The notes: generated by a model from the sequence alone, not told the origin. Shown: positions 9,230 through 18,883, counted from the stretch's first letter. The stretch: DNA of 64,000 nt from Periweissella beninensis (GCF_016908275.1 NZ_JAFBDN010000003.1:1-64000), one strand, 5' to 3'. Translations and numbers: made by a program.

Positions 9230-10023
9230 TGCAATTAATGACAAATGATAAGCTTAGATTGGTTTATAATGATACAGGAAAAGTAGGACAACCAACAATT
9301 ATTTTAATTGCGGGCTATTCTGGTATAAAAGAAGAGTGGTTACTTATCCAAAAAAAATTGACTACACAAGGTTGGCGAGTGATTACTTTTGATTGTCGGA
9401 ATCATGGGGCATCTAGTCATAGAGCAACTGGTCTACGAATTAGCCGGTTGGCAATGGATCTAGCAAATTTAATGCAGAAACTTAGCGTGACTAGTGCGAT
9501 TTTATTAGGTCACTCGATGGGTGCCAGTATTATTTGGTCTTACATATCATTATTTGGTACAGCTAAAATAATCAAAATAATTACTATTGATCAATCACCT
9601 AAAGCCTTGAATACGGATGATTGGCACTTTGGTGCTTTTGATATTACTTATAAAAACCTAGCATTGAAAGCTGATATGATTTTAACTACTAGCTTAACAG
9701 CGCAAAGAGTAGATCAAACAATGTGGGATTTATTAAAGGAGAGACACCGTTGCCATCCTTTTAATCAGCAACAGACTCATCCATTATTAGAGAATCATCT
9801 TGTTCAAGATTGGCGTGATGTGGTCATGACAATTAAGATTCCGCATTTAATGCTTTTGGGTGGTAAATCAATGATTTGGGGAAACAAATTTAATCAGTAT
9901 TGCCAAGAAAAATATCAAAACAATAGTACACAAGTGATTATTCTTGAAGAAAGTGGGCATTTACCACACTTAGAAGAGCCGCTGAGTTTTATGGCTCAGG
10001 TCATAGCATTTATTAATGAATAA
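9229..10023 (+). CDS. Alpha/beta-hydrolase fold protein at the end of the cit operon
   Basis: This 264-residue soluble protein has an alpha/beta-hydrolase fold. The nucleophile elbow GHSMG is at residues 94-98 (Ser96), an oxyanion-region GYSG is near residue 29, FDCRNHGAS is near 54-62 and the likely catalytic histidine is H244 in ESGHLPHLEEP. The substrate is unknown. It overlaps citG by one base (TAATG), so it is translated as the last gene of the citrate operon. A role in citrate use, for example as a thioesterase, is only inference. A new promoter begins right after it. Confidence 0.8.
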   Translation: MQLMTNDKLRLVYNDTGKVGQPTIILIAGYSGIKEEWLLIQKKLTTQGWRVITFDCRNHGASSHRATGLRISRLAMDLANLMQKLSVTSAILLGHSMGASIIWSYISLFGTAKIIKIITIDQSPKALNTDDWHFGAFDITYKNLALKADMILTTSLTAQRVDQTMWDLLKERHRCHPFNQQQTHPLLENHLVQDWRDVVMTIKIPHLMLLGGKSMIWGNKFNQYCQEKYQNNSTQVIILEESGHLPHLEEPLSFMAQVIAFINE

Positions 10024-10038
10024 TCCAGTAATAAATTA

Positions 10039-10068
10039 TTGACAACCACTTATATAATTTTGTATAAT
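10039..10068 (+). promoter_or_regulatory. Strong promoter of the tRNA-Cys gene
   Basis: A perfect TTGACA (10039-10044) and TATAAT (10063-10068) are 18 bases apart and the -10 box is preceded by TG. Start of transcription would fall about 12 bases before the tRNA. Confidence 0.88.
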
Positions 10069-10086
10069 AAATGAGTTATTGATGTT

Positions 10087-10157
10087 GGTGGTATAGCCAA
10101 GTGGTAAGGCATGGGTCTGCAAAACCTTGATCGTCGGTTCGAATCCGATTACCACCT
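10087..10157 (+). tRNA. tRNA-Cys (GCA)
   Basis: A 71-base cloverleaf begins GGTGGTA and ends TACCACC plus discriminator T. The anticodon loop CTGCAAA carries GCA, and the T arm contains GGTTCGAATCC. The CCA end is not encoded. The outermost anticodon-stem pair is U-U, a small departure from the Bacillus counterpart. It is a single tRNA gene, not part of an array. Confidence 0.95.
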
Positions 10158-10175
10158 TATAAGAATTATATTAAT

Positions 10176-10260
10176 GAGCTTGTGTAGCTAAATTGAGGCC
10201 CTATAAAAGGGTGGATCATACACGAAAAGTGGTTAATTGTAACAATTGGCCGCTTTTTTT
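10176..10260 (+). ncRNA. Structured element ending in a terminator, before the HAD gene
   Basis: Outer arms GTGTA (10182-10186) and TACAC (10219-10223) enclose a CCCT/AGGG hairpin (10199-10211). A 13-bp hairpin with U tract (10227-10239 with 10243-10255, T run to 10260) follows at once. The terminator may simply end the tRNA transcript, with the first fold as a trailer. Because a gene with its own ribosome site begins 93 bases later, a cis-regulatory leader or small RNA is also possible. It matches no riboswitch class that I recognise. Confidence 0.45.
10227..10260 (+). terminator. Rho-independent terminator after tRNA-Cys
   Basis: The stem 10227-10239 with 10243-10255 has 13 pairs including G-U pairs, and is followed by seven or more T. 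It is the natural end of the tRNA transcript. Confidence 0.85.
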
Positions 10261-10353
10261 GTATCTTATAAAAATTTAGTTAGCTAACGATTATTAAACG
10301 TAAGTATATGATACAATTCTTTTTTAAACTGGTAAAACATGGAGGAATTTTGA

Positions 10354-11172
10354 ATGACAGTAAAGATGATTGCAACAGATATGGATGGAACTTTTTTACG
10401 GGATGATAAAAAGTATGATGTTGACCGTTTTCGTGAGCAATTAAAATTTATGGATGAAAAAAAAATTCAATTTGTTGCTGCAAGTGGTAATCAATTTTAT
10501 CAATTGAAAGATTTTTTTACGCCAATTACTAACCAATATAAAATAGATTTTGTTGCGGATAATGGTGCTCGCATTTTTATGGCCAATAAATTGATTTATG
10601 AAGCTACTGTTACGCGGGAACAATTACAAAAAGTTATTGAATGGAATGCTAAAAATCCTGCCAGTCATAATAATTTGATTATTTTAACTGGTAATCACGG
10701 TGCATATGTCAGTAATCATGCAGTTGATCAAGTTTTAACTGAAGTTAAAAGTTTTTATAATCCAGTTTATCAAGTTGAAAAACTATTAGAAATACAAGAT
10801 GAAATTTTTAAAGTTACATTTGTTTGGCCAAATAAGCAAGTGCAAGCTTATGTGACGGCCCTGTTAGCAATTTTTGGTGATGAATTACACGCTACTGGGT
10901 CAGGATTTGGCAGTGTTGATGTTTTAGCCCGGGGGGTTAATAAGGCAAGTGGGTTAAGCAAGTTGCAAGCAGCGTATAATATTACTGCCGATGAAATTGT
11001 TGCATTTGGTGATAACAACAATGATTTAGAAATGTTAAACTATGTTGGAACAGGTTATGTAATGCCGAACGCTTATCCAGCAATGCATGAAGTTGGGTTC
11101 AAAGAAGCATTAGCTGATAATAATCATGATGGTGTATTAGTGACGATTGATCAAATATTGGAGAATATTTAA
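10354..11172 (+). CDS. HAD-superfamily Cof-type phosphatase
   Basis: This 272-residue cytosolic phosphatase belongs to the Cof/HAD-IIB subfamily. The nucleophile motif DMDGTF is at residues 9-14 (D9, general acid D11). A substrate-cap insert follows and the magnesium motif GDNNNDLEML lies near residue 230. Such enzymes dephosphorylate sugar phosphates, flavin mononucleotide and similar compounds; the substrate here is unknown. A GGAGGA site precedes the ATG. Its stop overlaps the next gene start (TAATG), so it probably works with the glycosyltransferase. Confidence 0.88.
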   Translation: MTVKMIATDMDGTFLRDDKKYDVDRFREQLKFMDEKKIQFVAASGNQFYQLKDFFTPITNQYKIDFVADNGARIFMANKLIYEATVTREQLQKVIEWNAKNPASHNNLIILTGNHGAYVSNHAVDQVLTEVKSFYNPVYQVEKLLEIQDEIFKVTFVWPNKQVQAYVTALLAIFGDELHATGSGFGSVDVLARGVNKASGLSKLQAAYNITADEIVAFGDNNNDLEMLNYVGTGYVMPNAYPAMHEVGFKEALADNNHDGVLVTIDQILENI

Positions 11173-12176
11173 TGAAAATATTACTGTACTTTGAAGGACA
11201 AAAGTTAATTGCCGGTTCAGGAATTGGTAATGCAATGCATCATCAGATGGCTGCACTAAGGGCTAATAAGATTGCATATACTTTAGATCCCAATGATGAA
11301 TACGATATTTTACACATTAATACCTATGGATTAAAGAGTCGAAAAATTATTAAGCAAGCACGGAAAGCGCATAAACCGGTTATTTATCATGCACATTCAA
11401 CACAAGAAGATTTTAAAAATTCATTTATTGGTTCTAATCAATTAGCACCGTTATATGGTAAATACTTGAAAAGTTTGTATCAATTAGCGGATGTCTTAAT
11501 AACACCAACCCCGTATGCTAAAAAATTATTAACTAATTATGGTTTGAAAATGCCAATTTACCCGATTTCAAATGGGATTGATATTAACAAATACCAAATT
11601 AATGAAACTAAAATTACTGCTTTTCGTAATTATTTTAAATTAGATGTACACAAGAAAGTCGTTATCAGTGTCGGATTATTCTTTGAGAGAAAAGGAATTG
11701 ATGATTTTGTTAAATTAGCAGAATTGAATCCAGAAATTACGTTTATTTGGTTTGGCCACATTAATTTTGCGACAATTCCCCGTAAAATTCGTAAATTAGT
11801 AAAAACTAACCATCCAGCTAATGTAATCTTTCCAGGTTACATTACTGGTGACATCATTCAAGGCGCATATAGTGGGGCCGATGCTTTTTTATTTCCATCA
11901 CGTGAGGAAACAGAAGGAATTGTTGTGTTAGAGGCACTTGCTGCTAGTCAAAATGTCATAATACGTGATATCCCAGTTTATGCCGATTGGTTAACCAATC
12001 ATGAAAATGTTTTTAAAGCGCGCAACATTGCTGAATTTAATCAACAATTACATTATGTTTTAGAACATGATACGAAATTAATTAAAAATGCGGGTGTAAA
12101 AGTCGCGCAGGCGCGCTCAATTACAACTGTCGGAGAACAGTTAAAAGCAGTTTATCAAAGCCTATTGACAAAATAG
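11172..12176 (+). CDS. Family 4 glycosyltransferase
   Basis: This 334-residue GT-B protein has the N-terminal acceptor domain (about 1-165) and a C-terminal nucleotide-sugar domain. SNGIDINKY is near residue 135, the SVGLFFERKGIDDF segment near 165 and the retaining-GT4 motif FLFPSREETEGIVVLEALA near 240, which includes the EX7E acids. No membrane segment is seen. It could glucosylate membrane lipid or cell-wall polymer; the acceptor is unknown. It overlaps the HAD phosphatase gene by one base. Confidence 0.82.
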   Translation: MKILLYFEGQKLIAGSGIGNAMHHQMAALRANKIAYTLDPNDEYDILHINTYGLKSRKIIKQARKAHKPVIYHAHSTQEDFKNSFIGSNQLAPLYGKYLKSLYQLADVLITPTPYAKKLLTNYGLKMPIYPISNGIDINKYQINETKITAFRNYFKLDVHKKVVISVGLFFERKGIDDFVKLAELNPEITFIWFGHINFATIPRKIRKLVKTNHPANVIFPGYITGDIIQGAYSGADAFLFPSREETEGIVVLEALAASQNVIIRDIPVYADWLTNHENVFKARNIAEFNQQLHYVLEHDTKLIKNAGVKVAQARSITTVGEQLKAVYQSLLTK

Positions 12177-12180
12177 TTAT

Positions 12181-12234
12181 AAAAAAATGACCATTAAAAA
12201 GTTTAGACGCTAGAACATGAGCTTTTTAATGGCC
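12181..12234 (-). terminator. Terminator between convergent genes
   Basis: An 11-bp stem (12191-12201 with 12222-12232) encloses a 20-base loop. On the minus strand it is followed by seven T, so it chiefly ends the membrane-protein gene; it may also stop the glycosyltransferase transcript. Confidence 0.7.
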
Positions 12235-12251
12235 GTTCTTGTAATTTTTAG

Positions 12252-13046
12252 TTAATATTGTTGTAAAAATAAAATTAAAACGGTAACTGCTTGGATAGCT
12301 AGTAATAAAGGAACAAGCTTAGCATAACTAAGCTTTAAATTAATTAATATTAACCAAGTACTGATAACGATAGCGATTGCGCAAATCGTCCAAAAGTTAA
12401 TTGGTAATGTCAATAATGTGATAATGAGTAAAATTCCTAAGCCAAGACTAGTTAGACGTTTTTTAGTAATATTAACGATGAAAAGTGGTGTCATAAAATA
12501 TAAATAACATAAAAATAATGGGAACAAGGTTAAGATGAAGGGCTGTGTGACATATTTGTTTTGTAAATAAAAAACAGTTAGCGGAATGATAAAAGCATTT
12601 GCTAAAGCAAAGGTAATTAAGCCCCAAATTGATCGTAGTTTAAACCATTTAAATTGTAAAGCCACTAAAAAAAAGGTAAAACTTAATAGTGCTGTAAAAA
12701 CTAAAATATCACCCTTTATTAGGTTTGAAAAGGTAAATAAAACATTAATTGCTAAAATCAGTAAAGCCCCAATTGAGTGAAATTGATGATAGAGCATTAA
12801 GAAAATTGCTAGCGCTAAACTAATTGTATAACCTAGTAAAAATTGCAGATCTAATGGTAATTGAGCGTTGAGATGTTGACCATAAATAAGTGGATAGACC
12901 CACCAAATGACATTTTGTAAAAAAATACCAATTAACGCCATTAACGTAAGCTGAAATCGGCTATTTTTAAATAAGCTTAACCAAGGATAGTGTGAACTTT
13001 GGGGATGTAAGTTGGTCCGTTTTAGTTGAGTTTGTTGTTCATCCAT
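12252..13046 (-). CDS. Polytopic membrane protein of unknown function
   Basis: This 264-residue protein has a polar N-terminal 25 residues and then about eight hydrophobic segments of transmembrane length with few charged residues. I recognise no family motif. It is a single gene in opposite orientation to its neighbours, between a glycosyltransferase and the SAM riboswitch of metK. A GGAG site lies about 12 bases before the ATG. The only firm statement is that it is an integral membrane protein. Confidence 0.7.
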   Translation of the reverse strand: MDEQQTQLKRTNLHPQSSHYPWLSLFKNSRFQLTLMALIGIFLQNVIWWVYPLIYGQHLNAQLPLDLQFLLGYTISLALAIFLMLYHQFHSIGALLILAINVLFTFSNLIKGDILVFTALLSFTFFLVALQFKWFKLRSIWGLITFALANAFIIPLTVFYLQNKYVTQPFILTLFPLFLCYLYFMTPLFIVNITKKRLTSLGLGILLIITLLTLPINFWTICAIAIVISTWLILINLKLSYAKLVPLLLAIQAVTVLILFLQQY

Positions 13047-13099
13047 TTTTTATGTTTGCTCCATTCACATATTAATGTTACTAATTTTAACAAGCATTA

Positions 13100-13132
13100 T
13101 TGCAATTCTCAATAATTATGTTATCATATAAT
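13100..13132 (+). promoter_or_regulatory. Putative metK promoter
   Basis: TTGCAA (13100-13105) and TATCAT (13122-13127) are 16 bases apart; an overlapping TATAAT is at 13127-13132. Either would start transcription within a few bases of the riboswitch P1 helix. Confidence 0.55.
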
Positions 13133-13140
13133 TCGTATCA

Positions 13141-13298
13141 TTCTTCATAGAGAGTGCGTAAGGGACTTGCCCGATGATCGCACACCAACCTACATTTGCA
13201 AAGGATGCAAGGTGGTAAGACAAGATTCGATGAAGATAGTTGTTAACTGTGTATTGGGCAATTGCGACTATCCGAGTCAAGGATGGTCGCAATTTTTT
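13141..13298 (+). promoter_or_regulatory. SAM-I (S-box) riboswitch with terminator platform
   Basis: P1 pairs TCTTCAT (13142-13148) with ATGAAGA (13230-13236). P2 pairs GTGCG with CGCAC and encloses the hallmark AAGGGACTTGCCCGATGA. An ACCT/AGGT-closed P3 arm with TTGCA/TGCAA follows. The terminator is 13261-13273 with 13281-13293 plus a T run. An alternative 9-bp pairing, 13235-13243 with 13264-13272, uses the 3' strand of P1 and the 5' arm of the terminator. This fits the OFF switch known for SAM-I: SAM stabilises P1 and the terminator forms. The kink-turn differs slightly from consensus. Confidence 0.88.
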
Positions 13299-13319
13299 AT
13301 TTTAAGGGAGTATTATAAA

Positions 13320-14525
13320 ATGTCACAAACACAAAAAGAACGACGCCTATTTACCTCAGAATCAGTTTCAGAGGGTCACCCAGATAAAGTTTCAGATCAA
13401 ATTAGTGATGCCATATTGGATGCTGTGTTAAAAGAGGATCCACAAGCACGAACAGCAATTGAAACGTCAGTGACAACGGGCTACGTTAATGTTTTTGGAG
13501 AAATCTCAACAACAGCTTACGTTAATATTAATCATATTGTTCGCCAAACATTAAAGCGTATTGGTTACGATGATCCTGAAGCTGGCTTTTTAGCGGATGA
13601 CATTCATGTGGGAATAACATTAGATGAACAATCACCAGATATTGCGCAAGGCGTGGATGCGGCGATTGAGCAACGAGAAGAAGGCGGAATTGATCCGCTT
13701 GACCAGATTGGAGCTGGAGACCAAGGCTTAATGTTTGGTTTTGCCACAAATGAAACCGATCAATTTTTACCATTATCGGTGGTACTTTCACATCAATTAG
13801 TAAAGAAACAAGCCGAAATTAGACGACAAGGGGTATTGGGATATCTTCTGCCTGATGCTAAAGCACAAGTAACGGTTGAATTAGATGCAGATGATAAACC
13901 CACACGGATTGATGCGGTGGTGTTATCAACGCAACATCGCGATGCAGTATCACTTGAAACATTAAGGGCCGATGTTAAAAAATATATCATAGATCCAATC
14001 TTACCTGATGATATGGTTGATGAACAAACGCGCTACTATATTAATCCAACGGGCCGGTTTGTAATTGGTGGGCCTAAGGGGGATGCTGGTATGACGGGGC
14101 GCAAGATCATTGTCGATACATATGGTGGTTATGCGCGCCATGGTGGTGGTGCTTTCTCTGGTAAAGATGCAACTAAAGTTGATCGTAGTGCTGCTTATGC
14201 CACGCGTCACATCGCTAAGAACATCGTTGCTGCTGAATTGGCTGATAAGGTTGAAATTCAAGTTGCCTATGCGATTGGTGTTGCTAAACCCGTTTCTGTT
14301 AGTGTTAATTCATTTGGTACAGCTAAAGTTAGTGATGAGCAATTGGTTGCGGCTATTCGTGATTTATTTGAATTACGGCCGGCTGGAATTATTGAAGACT
14401 TGGATTTACGTAAGCCACGCTATGAAGCAACTGCTGCATACGGTCACTTTGGTCGGCCTGAATTGGACTTACCATGGGAGCGTTTGGACAAGGTTGATGC
14501 ATTGAAGACGTATTTTAATAAATAA
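13320..14525 (+). CDS. metK: S-adenosylmethionine synthetase
   Basis: MetK makes SAM from methionine and ATP. The 401-residue protein starts [20 protein letters not shown] with the HPDK motif at about residue 21, then [10 protein letters not shown], the phosphate-binding [13 protein letters not shown] and GGGAFSGKD. The ATG at 13320 follows AAGGGAG; an in-frame start at 13167 would lie inside the riboswitch and terminator and is rejected. Feedback control by the SAM-I leader is expected. It is monocistronic and followed by a strong terminator. Confidence 0.97.
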   Translation: MSQTQKERRLFTSESVSEGHPDKVSDQISDAILDAVLKEDPQARTAIETSVTTGYVNVFGEISTTAYVNINHIVRQTLKRIGYDDPEAGFLADDIHVGITLDEQSPDIAQGVDAAIEQREEGGIDPLDQIGAGDQGLMFGFATNETDQFLPLSVVLSHQLVKKQAEIRRQGVLGYLLPDAKAQVTVELDADDKPTRIDAVVLSTQHRDAVSLETLRADVKKYIIDPILPDDMVDEQTRYYINPTGRFVIGGPKGDAGMTGRKIIVDTYGGYARHGGGAFSGKDATKVDRSAAYATRHIAKNIVAAELADKVEIQVAYAIGVAKPVSVSVNSFGTAKVSDEQLVAAIRDLFELRPAGIIEDLDLRKPRYEATAAYGHFGRPELDLPWERLDKVDALKTYFNK

Positions 14526-14588
14526 GATAAAAATGAAAGTTAACTTAGTCCGCACTAAAAAATGCTATTAAATAATATTTAATAAAAA

Positions 14589-14622
14589 CCTGTTGCCAAG
14601 ATATATTTGGCAACAGGTTTTT
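14589..14622 (+). terminator. metK terminator
   Basis: A perfect 11-bp stem, CCTGTTGCCAA (14589-14599) with TTGGCAACAGG (14607-14617), is followed by five T. Confidence 0.93.
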
Positions 14623-14722
14623 ATGCACTAGAAAATGGTTCAAATTGAAAAATTTAGTGGGTAGTAATAGTGAGGATATTACTTAAAGTGGTTTTATATT
14701 TAGCCTTAAAAGGTTGGTTGCT

Positions 14723-14771
14723 AAAAAAATGACACCTAAACTAGATGCTATCGTTTAGACGTCACTTTTTT
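14723..14771. terminator. Terminator downstream of mnmM
   Basis: An interrupted stem (14731-14741 with 14753-14763) has seven A on the left and six T on the right, so it can act in both directions. It lies just beyond the stop of the minus-strand methyltransferase gene. Confidence 0.65.
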
Positions 14772-14787
14772 GAGTAGTATGCATGGC

Positions 14788-15348
14788 TTACTTTTTTTGA
14801 ATTGCTAAAACTAAAGGTGGCTGATTCACCTGATTGATAAATTGGTATTGCAAAACGGCATATTTTTGTTGTGGTAATTGTGTGACACTATCAAGTAATG
14901 CGCTAAGCTCGGTTTGACCACCAGGATGGCCATAATAGACAACTAAAACAACTAAGCCATGGTTTGCTAGTTTGGGTAAGATAGTCTTTATTGCTGCTAG
15001 GGTAGAATCTTTGTTAGTAATAATCTTTTTATCAGCACCAGGTAAATATCCTAAATTAAAAATAGCACCATTAATAAGAGTATTTTCACTAAGGTATTTA
15101 TTCAGATGTTGGTGGCCATCATGAATAACGGAGGTGTTAAGTATATTATGTTCACTAAGTAAAGTTTGGGTATTGTCAATTGCTTGTTGTTGGATATCAA
15201 AGGCTAAAACACGACCCTCTGGGCCAACTAGCTTAGCTAAAAAAAGGGTGTCATGGCCATTACCCGCAGTAGCATCAATGACTAAATCACCCTGATTGAT
15301 TGTATTTTTTAGTAAAGAATGGCTGAAGGTTAAAGCATTTTCAAGCAT
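14788..15348 (-). CDS. mnmM: tRNA (mnm5s2U34)-forming methyltransferase, YtqB/MnmM family
   Basis: This 186-residue class I SAM-dependent methyltransferase has the SAM-binding motif VIDATAGNGHDTLFLA at about residues 23-38 and VLAFDIQQQAI as motif II. The segment NLGYLPGADK in the middle is typical of the YtqB family. In Bacillus and Staphylococcus, YtqB (MnmM) completes the nm5U to mnm5U modification at the tRNA wobble base; this function is transferred by family. A GGAG site lies in the last bases of the upstream PAP2 gene, only 2 bases separate the two, and they form an operon. Confidence 0.82.
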   Translation of the reverse strand: MLENALTFSHSLLKNTINQGDLVIDATAGNGHDTLFLAKLVGPEGRVLAFDIQQQAIDNTQTLLSEHNILNTSVIHDGHQHLNKYLSENTLINGAIFNLGYLPGADKKIITNKDSTLAAIKTILPKLANHGLVVLVVYYGHPGGQTELSALLDSVTQLPQQKYAVLQYQFINQVNQPPLVLAIQKK

Positions 15349-15350
15349 AA

Positions 15351-15992
15351 TTAGCTCCTTTTAAGTTGGTTAAATTTAAAAATAAAGAAATTTGAAAATA
15401 CTAGCATGGCATAACCTAGACAATAACCAGCAACAACGTCACTCGGGTAATGAACGCCCAGGTAGATGCGGCTTAACGGTAAAGCAACAATAATGACCCC
15501 TAAGAATGAATTAACTGCAAAACGTAGTCCGTCATTAGCTAAGTAGTAATTCGCTAAAATGATTAATGAGCCATACAACAAAACTGCATTCATCGTATGA
15601 CCAGAGGGAAAGCTAAAGCCACTAGCCTGTATTAAATGAACAATATGTGGGCGTGGACGATGAATTAAATACTTAAATAAATTAGCAAAAACGTAACCAA
15701 AAACTCCTACGTTGATTAATAAAAAGCAAGTGGCACGTAATTTTTTTTGAAAAATGAACAAAATAGCTAAAGTAAACATTAAAACTAACGACCACTTTTC
15801 ATTACCAGCCCGCGTAACGTTTTTAAAAAACCAAGTTCGATTGGGGCTCAAAGGTTCACGTACTAGGCTAAATCCCCAAGTATCAAAATGGGCAAGCCAG
15901 GTAGAATCGACGACAACCCCGAAAGCAATCAGGATAAAGATTAGTAAAGCAAGAAAAGCACAACTTAATTGGATTTTTACAGCGGTTTTCAT
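15351..15992 (-). CDS. PAP2-family membrane phosphatase
   Basis: This 213-residue protein has about six hydrophobic segments and the three phosphatase motifs of the PAP2 superfamily: KYLIHRPRP, PSGHTMN and SRIYLGVHYPSDVVAGY. The active site is expected on the outer face of the membrane. Substrates in the family include undecaprenyl pyrophosphate, phosphatidylglycerol phosphate and phosphatidic acid; the substrate here is unknown. No clear ribosome site precedes the ATG. It is the first gene of the pair with mnmM. Confidence 0.85.
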   Translation of the reverse strand: MKTAVKIQLSCAFLALLIFILIAFGVVVDSTWLAHFDTWGFSLVREPLSPNRTWFFKNVTRAGNEKWSLVLMFTLAILFIFQKKLRATCFLLINVGVFGYVFANLFKYLIHRPRPHIVHLIQASGFSFPSGHTMNAVLLYGSLIILANYYLANDGLRFAVNSFLGVIIVALPLSRIYLGVHYPSDVVAGYCLGYAMLVFSNFFIFKFNQLKRS

Positions 15993-16224
15993 TAATAGAT
16001 TAACTGCTAAGAATATATCTTAAAAAAATTGATATTATTTGGCACAGTACTTGCAGTTTTTCCTTTCTAAATTGTTAATTATATATTGATGTGAGTGGTA
16101 ATAAATTAATTAAGCCAGTAACTTAATAGTAAGTAAATATAATTATAACACGAGAAACGGTTGTTAAATTAGGAAGAAGTTGTTAAAATTAATTCAATTG
16201 CAAATAACTGTAACTAAATTAAAG

Positions 16225-16425
16225 TACTAGTTAGAAAACAAGCTTAGAGAGTGGATACTTGCTGCAAATCCATGTTGTTGACTGATGAACTCGTTAATTT
16301 TTAAAAGTTACCGTCTTCCAACGATAATGGAGTAAGAATGAGGTAGAAGGAATTCTATAAATTCGGGTGGTACCACGATGAAATCGTCCCGTAGTCAAAG
16401 CAATTTGGCTACGGTTTTTTAGTTC
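16225..16425 (+). promoter_or_regulatory. Leucine T-box leader of leuS
   Basis: The T-box core GGGTGGTACCACG is at 16365-16377 and the distal Stem I region with GTGGATACTTGCTGCAAATCCAT-like pairing lies around 16250-16275. The likely specifier is CTC (Leu) in GATGAACTCG. The TGGT bulge fits a tRNA with discriminator A, as in tRNA-Leu. The terminator follows at 16389-16420. Uncharged tRNA-Leu would favour the antiterminator and read-through into leuS. Confidence 0.93.
16389..16420 (+). terminator. Terminator of the leuS T-box
   Basis: The stem CCGTAGTC (16389-16396) with GGCTACGG (16407-16414) is followed by six T. Its 5' arm borders the antiterminator formed around the T-box sequence. Confidence 0.9.
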
Positions 16426-16465
16426 AGCTAAATAAAATTTGATGATCAAGTATAAGGAGTTAATA

Positions 16466-18883
16466 ATGGCATATAATCATAAGACAATTGAAAAAAAATG
16501 GCAAAATTTTTGGGATAAACATGAAACTTTTAAAACGGCTGAAAAGACAGATAAACCTAAATTTTATGCGTTAGATATGTTTCCATTTCCATCAGGGCAA
16601 GGGTTACACGTTGGTCATCCAGAAGGCTACACTGCAACTGATATTGTATCAAGAATGAAAAGAGCGCAAGGGTTTAATGTATTACATCCAATGGGTTTTG
16701 ATGCCTTTGGTTTACCAACAGAACAATATGCAATGAAAACTGGGCGGTTCCCTGCAGATATTACTAAGGAAAATGTTGCTAATTTCCGTAAACAAATGAA
16801 AAGCCTAGGTCTTTCATATGATTGGAATCGGGAAGTTAACACAACTGATCCCAAGTATTATAAATGGACACAGTGGATCTTTGAACAATTATATAAACGT
16901 GGTTTAGCTTATGAAGATAAAATTATGGTTAATTGGGCACCTGATTTATTGGGTGGGACAGTAGTTGCAAATGAAGAGGTAATTGACGGTAAAACTGAAC
17001 GTGGTGGTTTTCCGGTATATCGTGTACCAATGCGCCAATGGGTATTACGTATTACAGCCTATGCTGATCGTTTGATTGATGACCTAGATGACTTAGATTG
17101 GCCAGAGTCAATTAAGGAACAACAAAGAAATTGGATTGGGCGTTCAGTAGGTGCGAGTGTCTTTTTTGATATTGAAAATAATAATGAAAAAATCGAAGTA
17201 TTTACAACACGACCAGATACATTATTTGGGGCTAGTTATATGGTTTTATCACCTGAACATAAGTTAGTTGATGAAATCACAACACCCGCTCAGCAAGTAG
17301 CTGTTGAAGAATATCGTAAAGCCATTGCTTCAAAATCAGACTTGGAACGAACTGACTTAAATAAAGACAAAACTGGTATTTTTACGGGAGCATATGCAAT
17401 TAATCCGGTTAATGGAGAAAAGTTGCCAATTTGGATTGCTGATTATGTTCTTGCATCATACGGAACAGGGGCCATCATGGCCGTACCGGCACATGATACG
17501 CGTGATTATGAATTCGCACAAAAATTTGCATTACCAATTAAAGCGGTAATTGAAGGTGGCGACATTGACAAAGAAGCTTACACTGGCGATGGTAAACATA
17601 TCAATTCTGATTTTTTAAATGGTTTAGATAAAACAGCGGCGATTGAGAAAATAATTGTTTGGCTAGAAACGCATAACCGTGGGGCAAAGAAAGTTAATTT
17701 CCGGTTACGTGATTGGATCTTTTCGCGACAAAGATATTGGGGTGAACCAATTCCAGTTATCAACTGGGAAGATGGGGAAACTACTTTAGTACCAGAAGCA
17801 GAATTACCGTTAAAATTACCATATTCAGATGATATTAAGCCAACTGGTAATGGTGAATCACCATTAGCTAATATTACAGACTGGGTTAATGTTGTTGATG
17901 AAAATGGCCGTAAGGGACGTCGTGAAACTAATACGATGCCACAATGGGCTGGTTCATCATGGTATTTCCTACGGTACGTTGATCCAGATAATCAAACAGC
18001 CTTGGCTGACTTAGACAAACTTAAATATTGGGGCCCCGTTGATTTATATGTTGGTGGTGCAGAACATGCCGTGTTACACCTATTATATGCTCGTTTTTGG
18101 CATAAATTCTTATATGATTTAGGGGTTGTGCCAACGAAGGAACCATTCCAAAAATTAGTTAATCAAGGGATGATTTTAGGTGAAAATCATGAAAAAATGT
18201 CTAAATCAAAAGGCAACGTGGTCAATCCTGATGATATTGTTGAACAATATGGGGCTGATACCTTACGATTGTACGAGATGTTTATGGGGCCACTTGATCA
18301 ATCAATTGCCTGGTCTGAAGATGGTTTAGCCGGTTCAAGACGATGGTTAGATCGAGTATGGCGTTTGATTATGGATGATCAAAATAAACTTAAAGCGAAC
18401 ATCGTTGATAATAATGACGGCAAATTAGCTAAAATTTATAATGAAACTGTTAAAAAAGTTACAAGTGACTATGAAGGATTACGCTTCAATACCGCGATTT
18501 CACAATTAATGGTTTTCGTTAATGACGCGTATAAGGTGGAACAATTACCAGTAGCATATATTGAAGGCTTCATTAAACTCTTAGCACCGGTAGTGCCTCA
18601 TATTGCTGAGGAACTTTGGAGTCAATTCCATCCAGATAATAGCTTAGCTTATGCGGCTTGGCCAACCTATGATGAAAGTAAATTAGTAGAAGATGAAATT
18701 CAGGTCGTGTTACAAGTAAATGGTAAAGTTCGTGGTAAGATTATTGTTGCTGCAGATATCACACCGGAAGAACTTGAAAAACGTGCGTTAGCAGAAGCAA
18801 ATATGCAAAAACAATTAGCAGACCTAACAATTCGTAAGGTTATTAATATTAAAAATAAATTGATTAACGTGGTTGCTAACTAA
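16466..18883 (+). CDS. leuS: Leucyl-tRNA synthetase
   Basis: LeuRS charges tRNA-Leu in the cytosol. The 805-residue length is standard for bacteria. The class I HIGH motif appears as HVGH at residues 48-51 ([13 protein letters not shown]) and KMSKS near residue 577 (EKMSKSKGN). The CP1 editing domain is present, with [12 protein letters not shown]. The ATG at 16466 follows TAAGGAG; the frame open nine codons earlier would bury that site. Control is by the T-box leader. Confidence 0.97.
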   Translation: MAYNHKTIEKKWQNFWDKHETFKTAEKTDKPKFYALDMFPFPSGQGLHVGHPEGYTATDIVSRMKRAQGFNVLHPMGFDAFGLPTEQYAMKTGRFPADITKENVANFRKQMKSLGLSYDWNREVNTTDPKYYKWTQWIFEQLYKRGLAYEDKIMVNWAPDLLGGTVVANEEVIDGKTERGGFPVYRVPMRQWVLRITAYADRLIDDLDDLDWPESIKEQQRNWIGRSVGASVFFDIENNNEKIEVFTTRPDTLFGASYMVLSPEHKLVDEITTPAQQVAVEEYRKAIASKSDLERTDLNKDKTGIFTGAYAINPVNGEKLPIWIADYVLASYGTGAIMAVPAHDTRDYEFAQKFALPIKAVIEGGDIDKEAYTGDGKHINSDFLNGLDKTAAIEKIIVWLETHNRGAKKVNFRLRDWIFSRQRYWGEPIPVINWEDGETTLVPEAELPLKLPYSDDIKPTGNGESPLANITDWVNVVDENGRKGRRETNTMPQWAGSSWYFLRYVDPDNQTALADLDKLKYWGPVDLYVGGAEHAVLHLLYARFWHKFLYDLGVVPTKEPFQKLVNQGMILGENHEKMSKSKGNVVNPDDIVEQYGADTLRLYEMFMGPLDQSIAWSEDGLAGSRRWLDRVWRLIMDDQNKLKANIVDNNDGKLAKIYNETVKKVTSDYEGLRFNTAISQLMVFVNDAYKVEQLPVAYIEGFIKLLAPVVPHIAEELWSQFHPDNSLAYAAWPTYDESKLVEDEIQVVLQVNGKVRGKIIVAADITPEELEKRALAEANMQKQLADLTIRKVINIKNKLINVVAN

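Noticed and set aside
13167-13319. 51-codon N-terminal extension of MetK
   Set aside because: It lies within the SAM-I riboswitch and terminator; the normal MetK N-terminus begins at 13320 behind a ribosome site.
14110-14505. 131-codon frame inside metK
   Set aside because: It is a +1 shadow of metK with Leu/Val-rich composition and no ribosome site.
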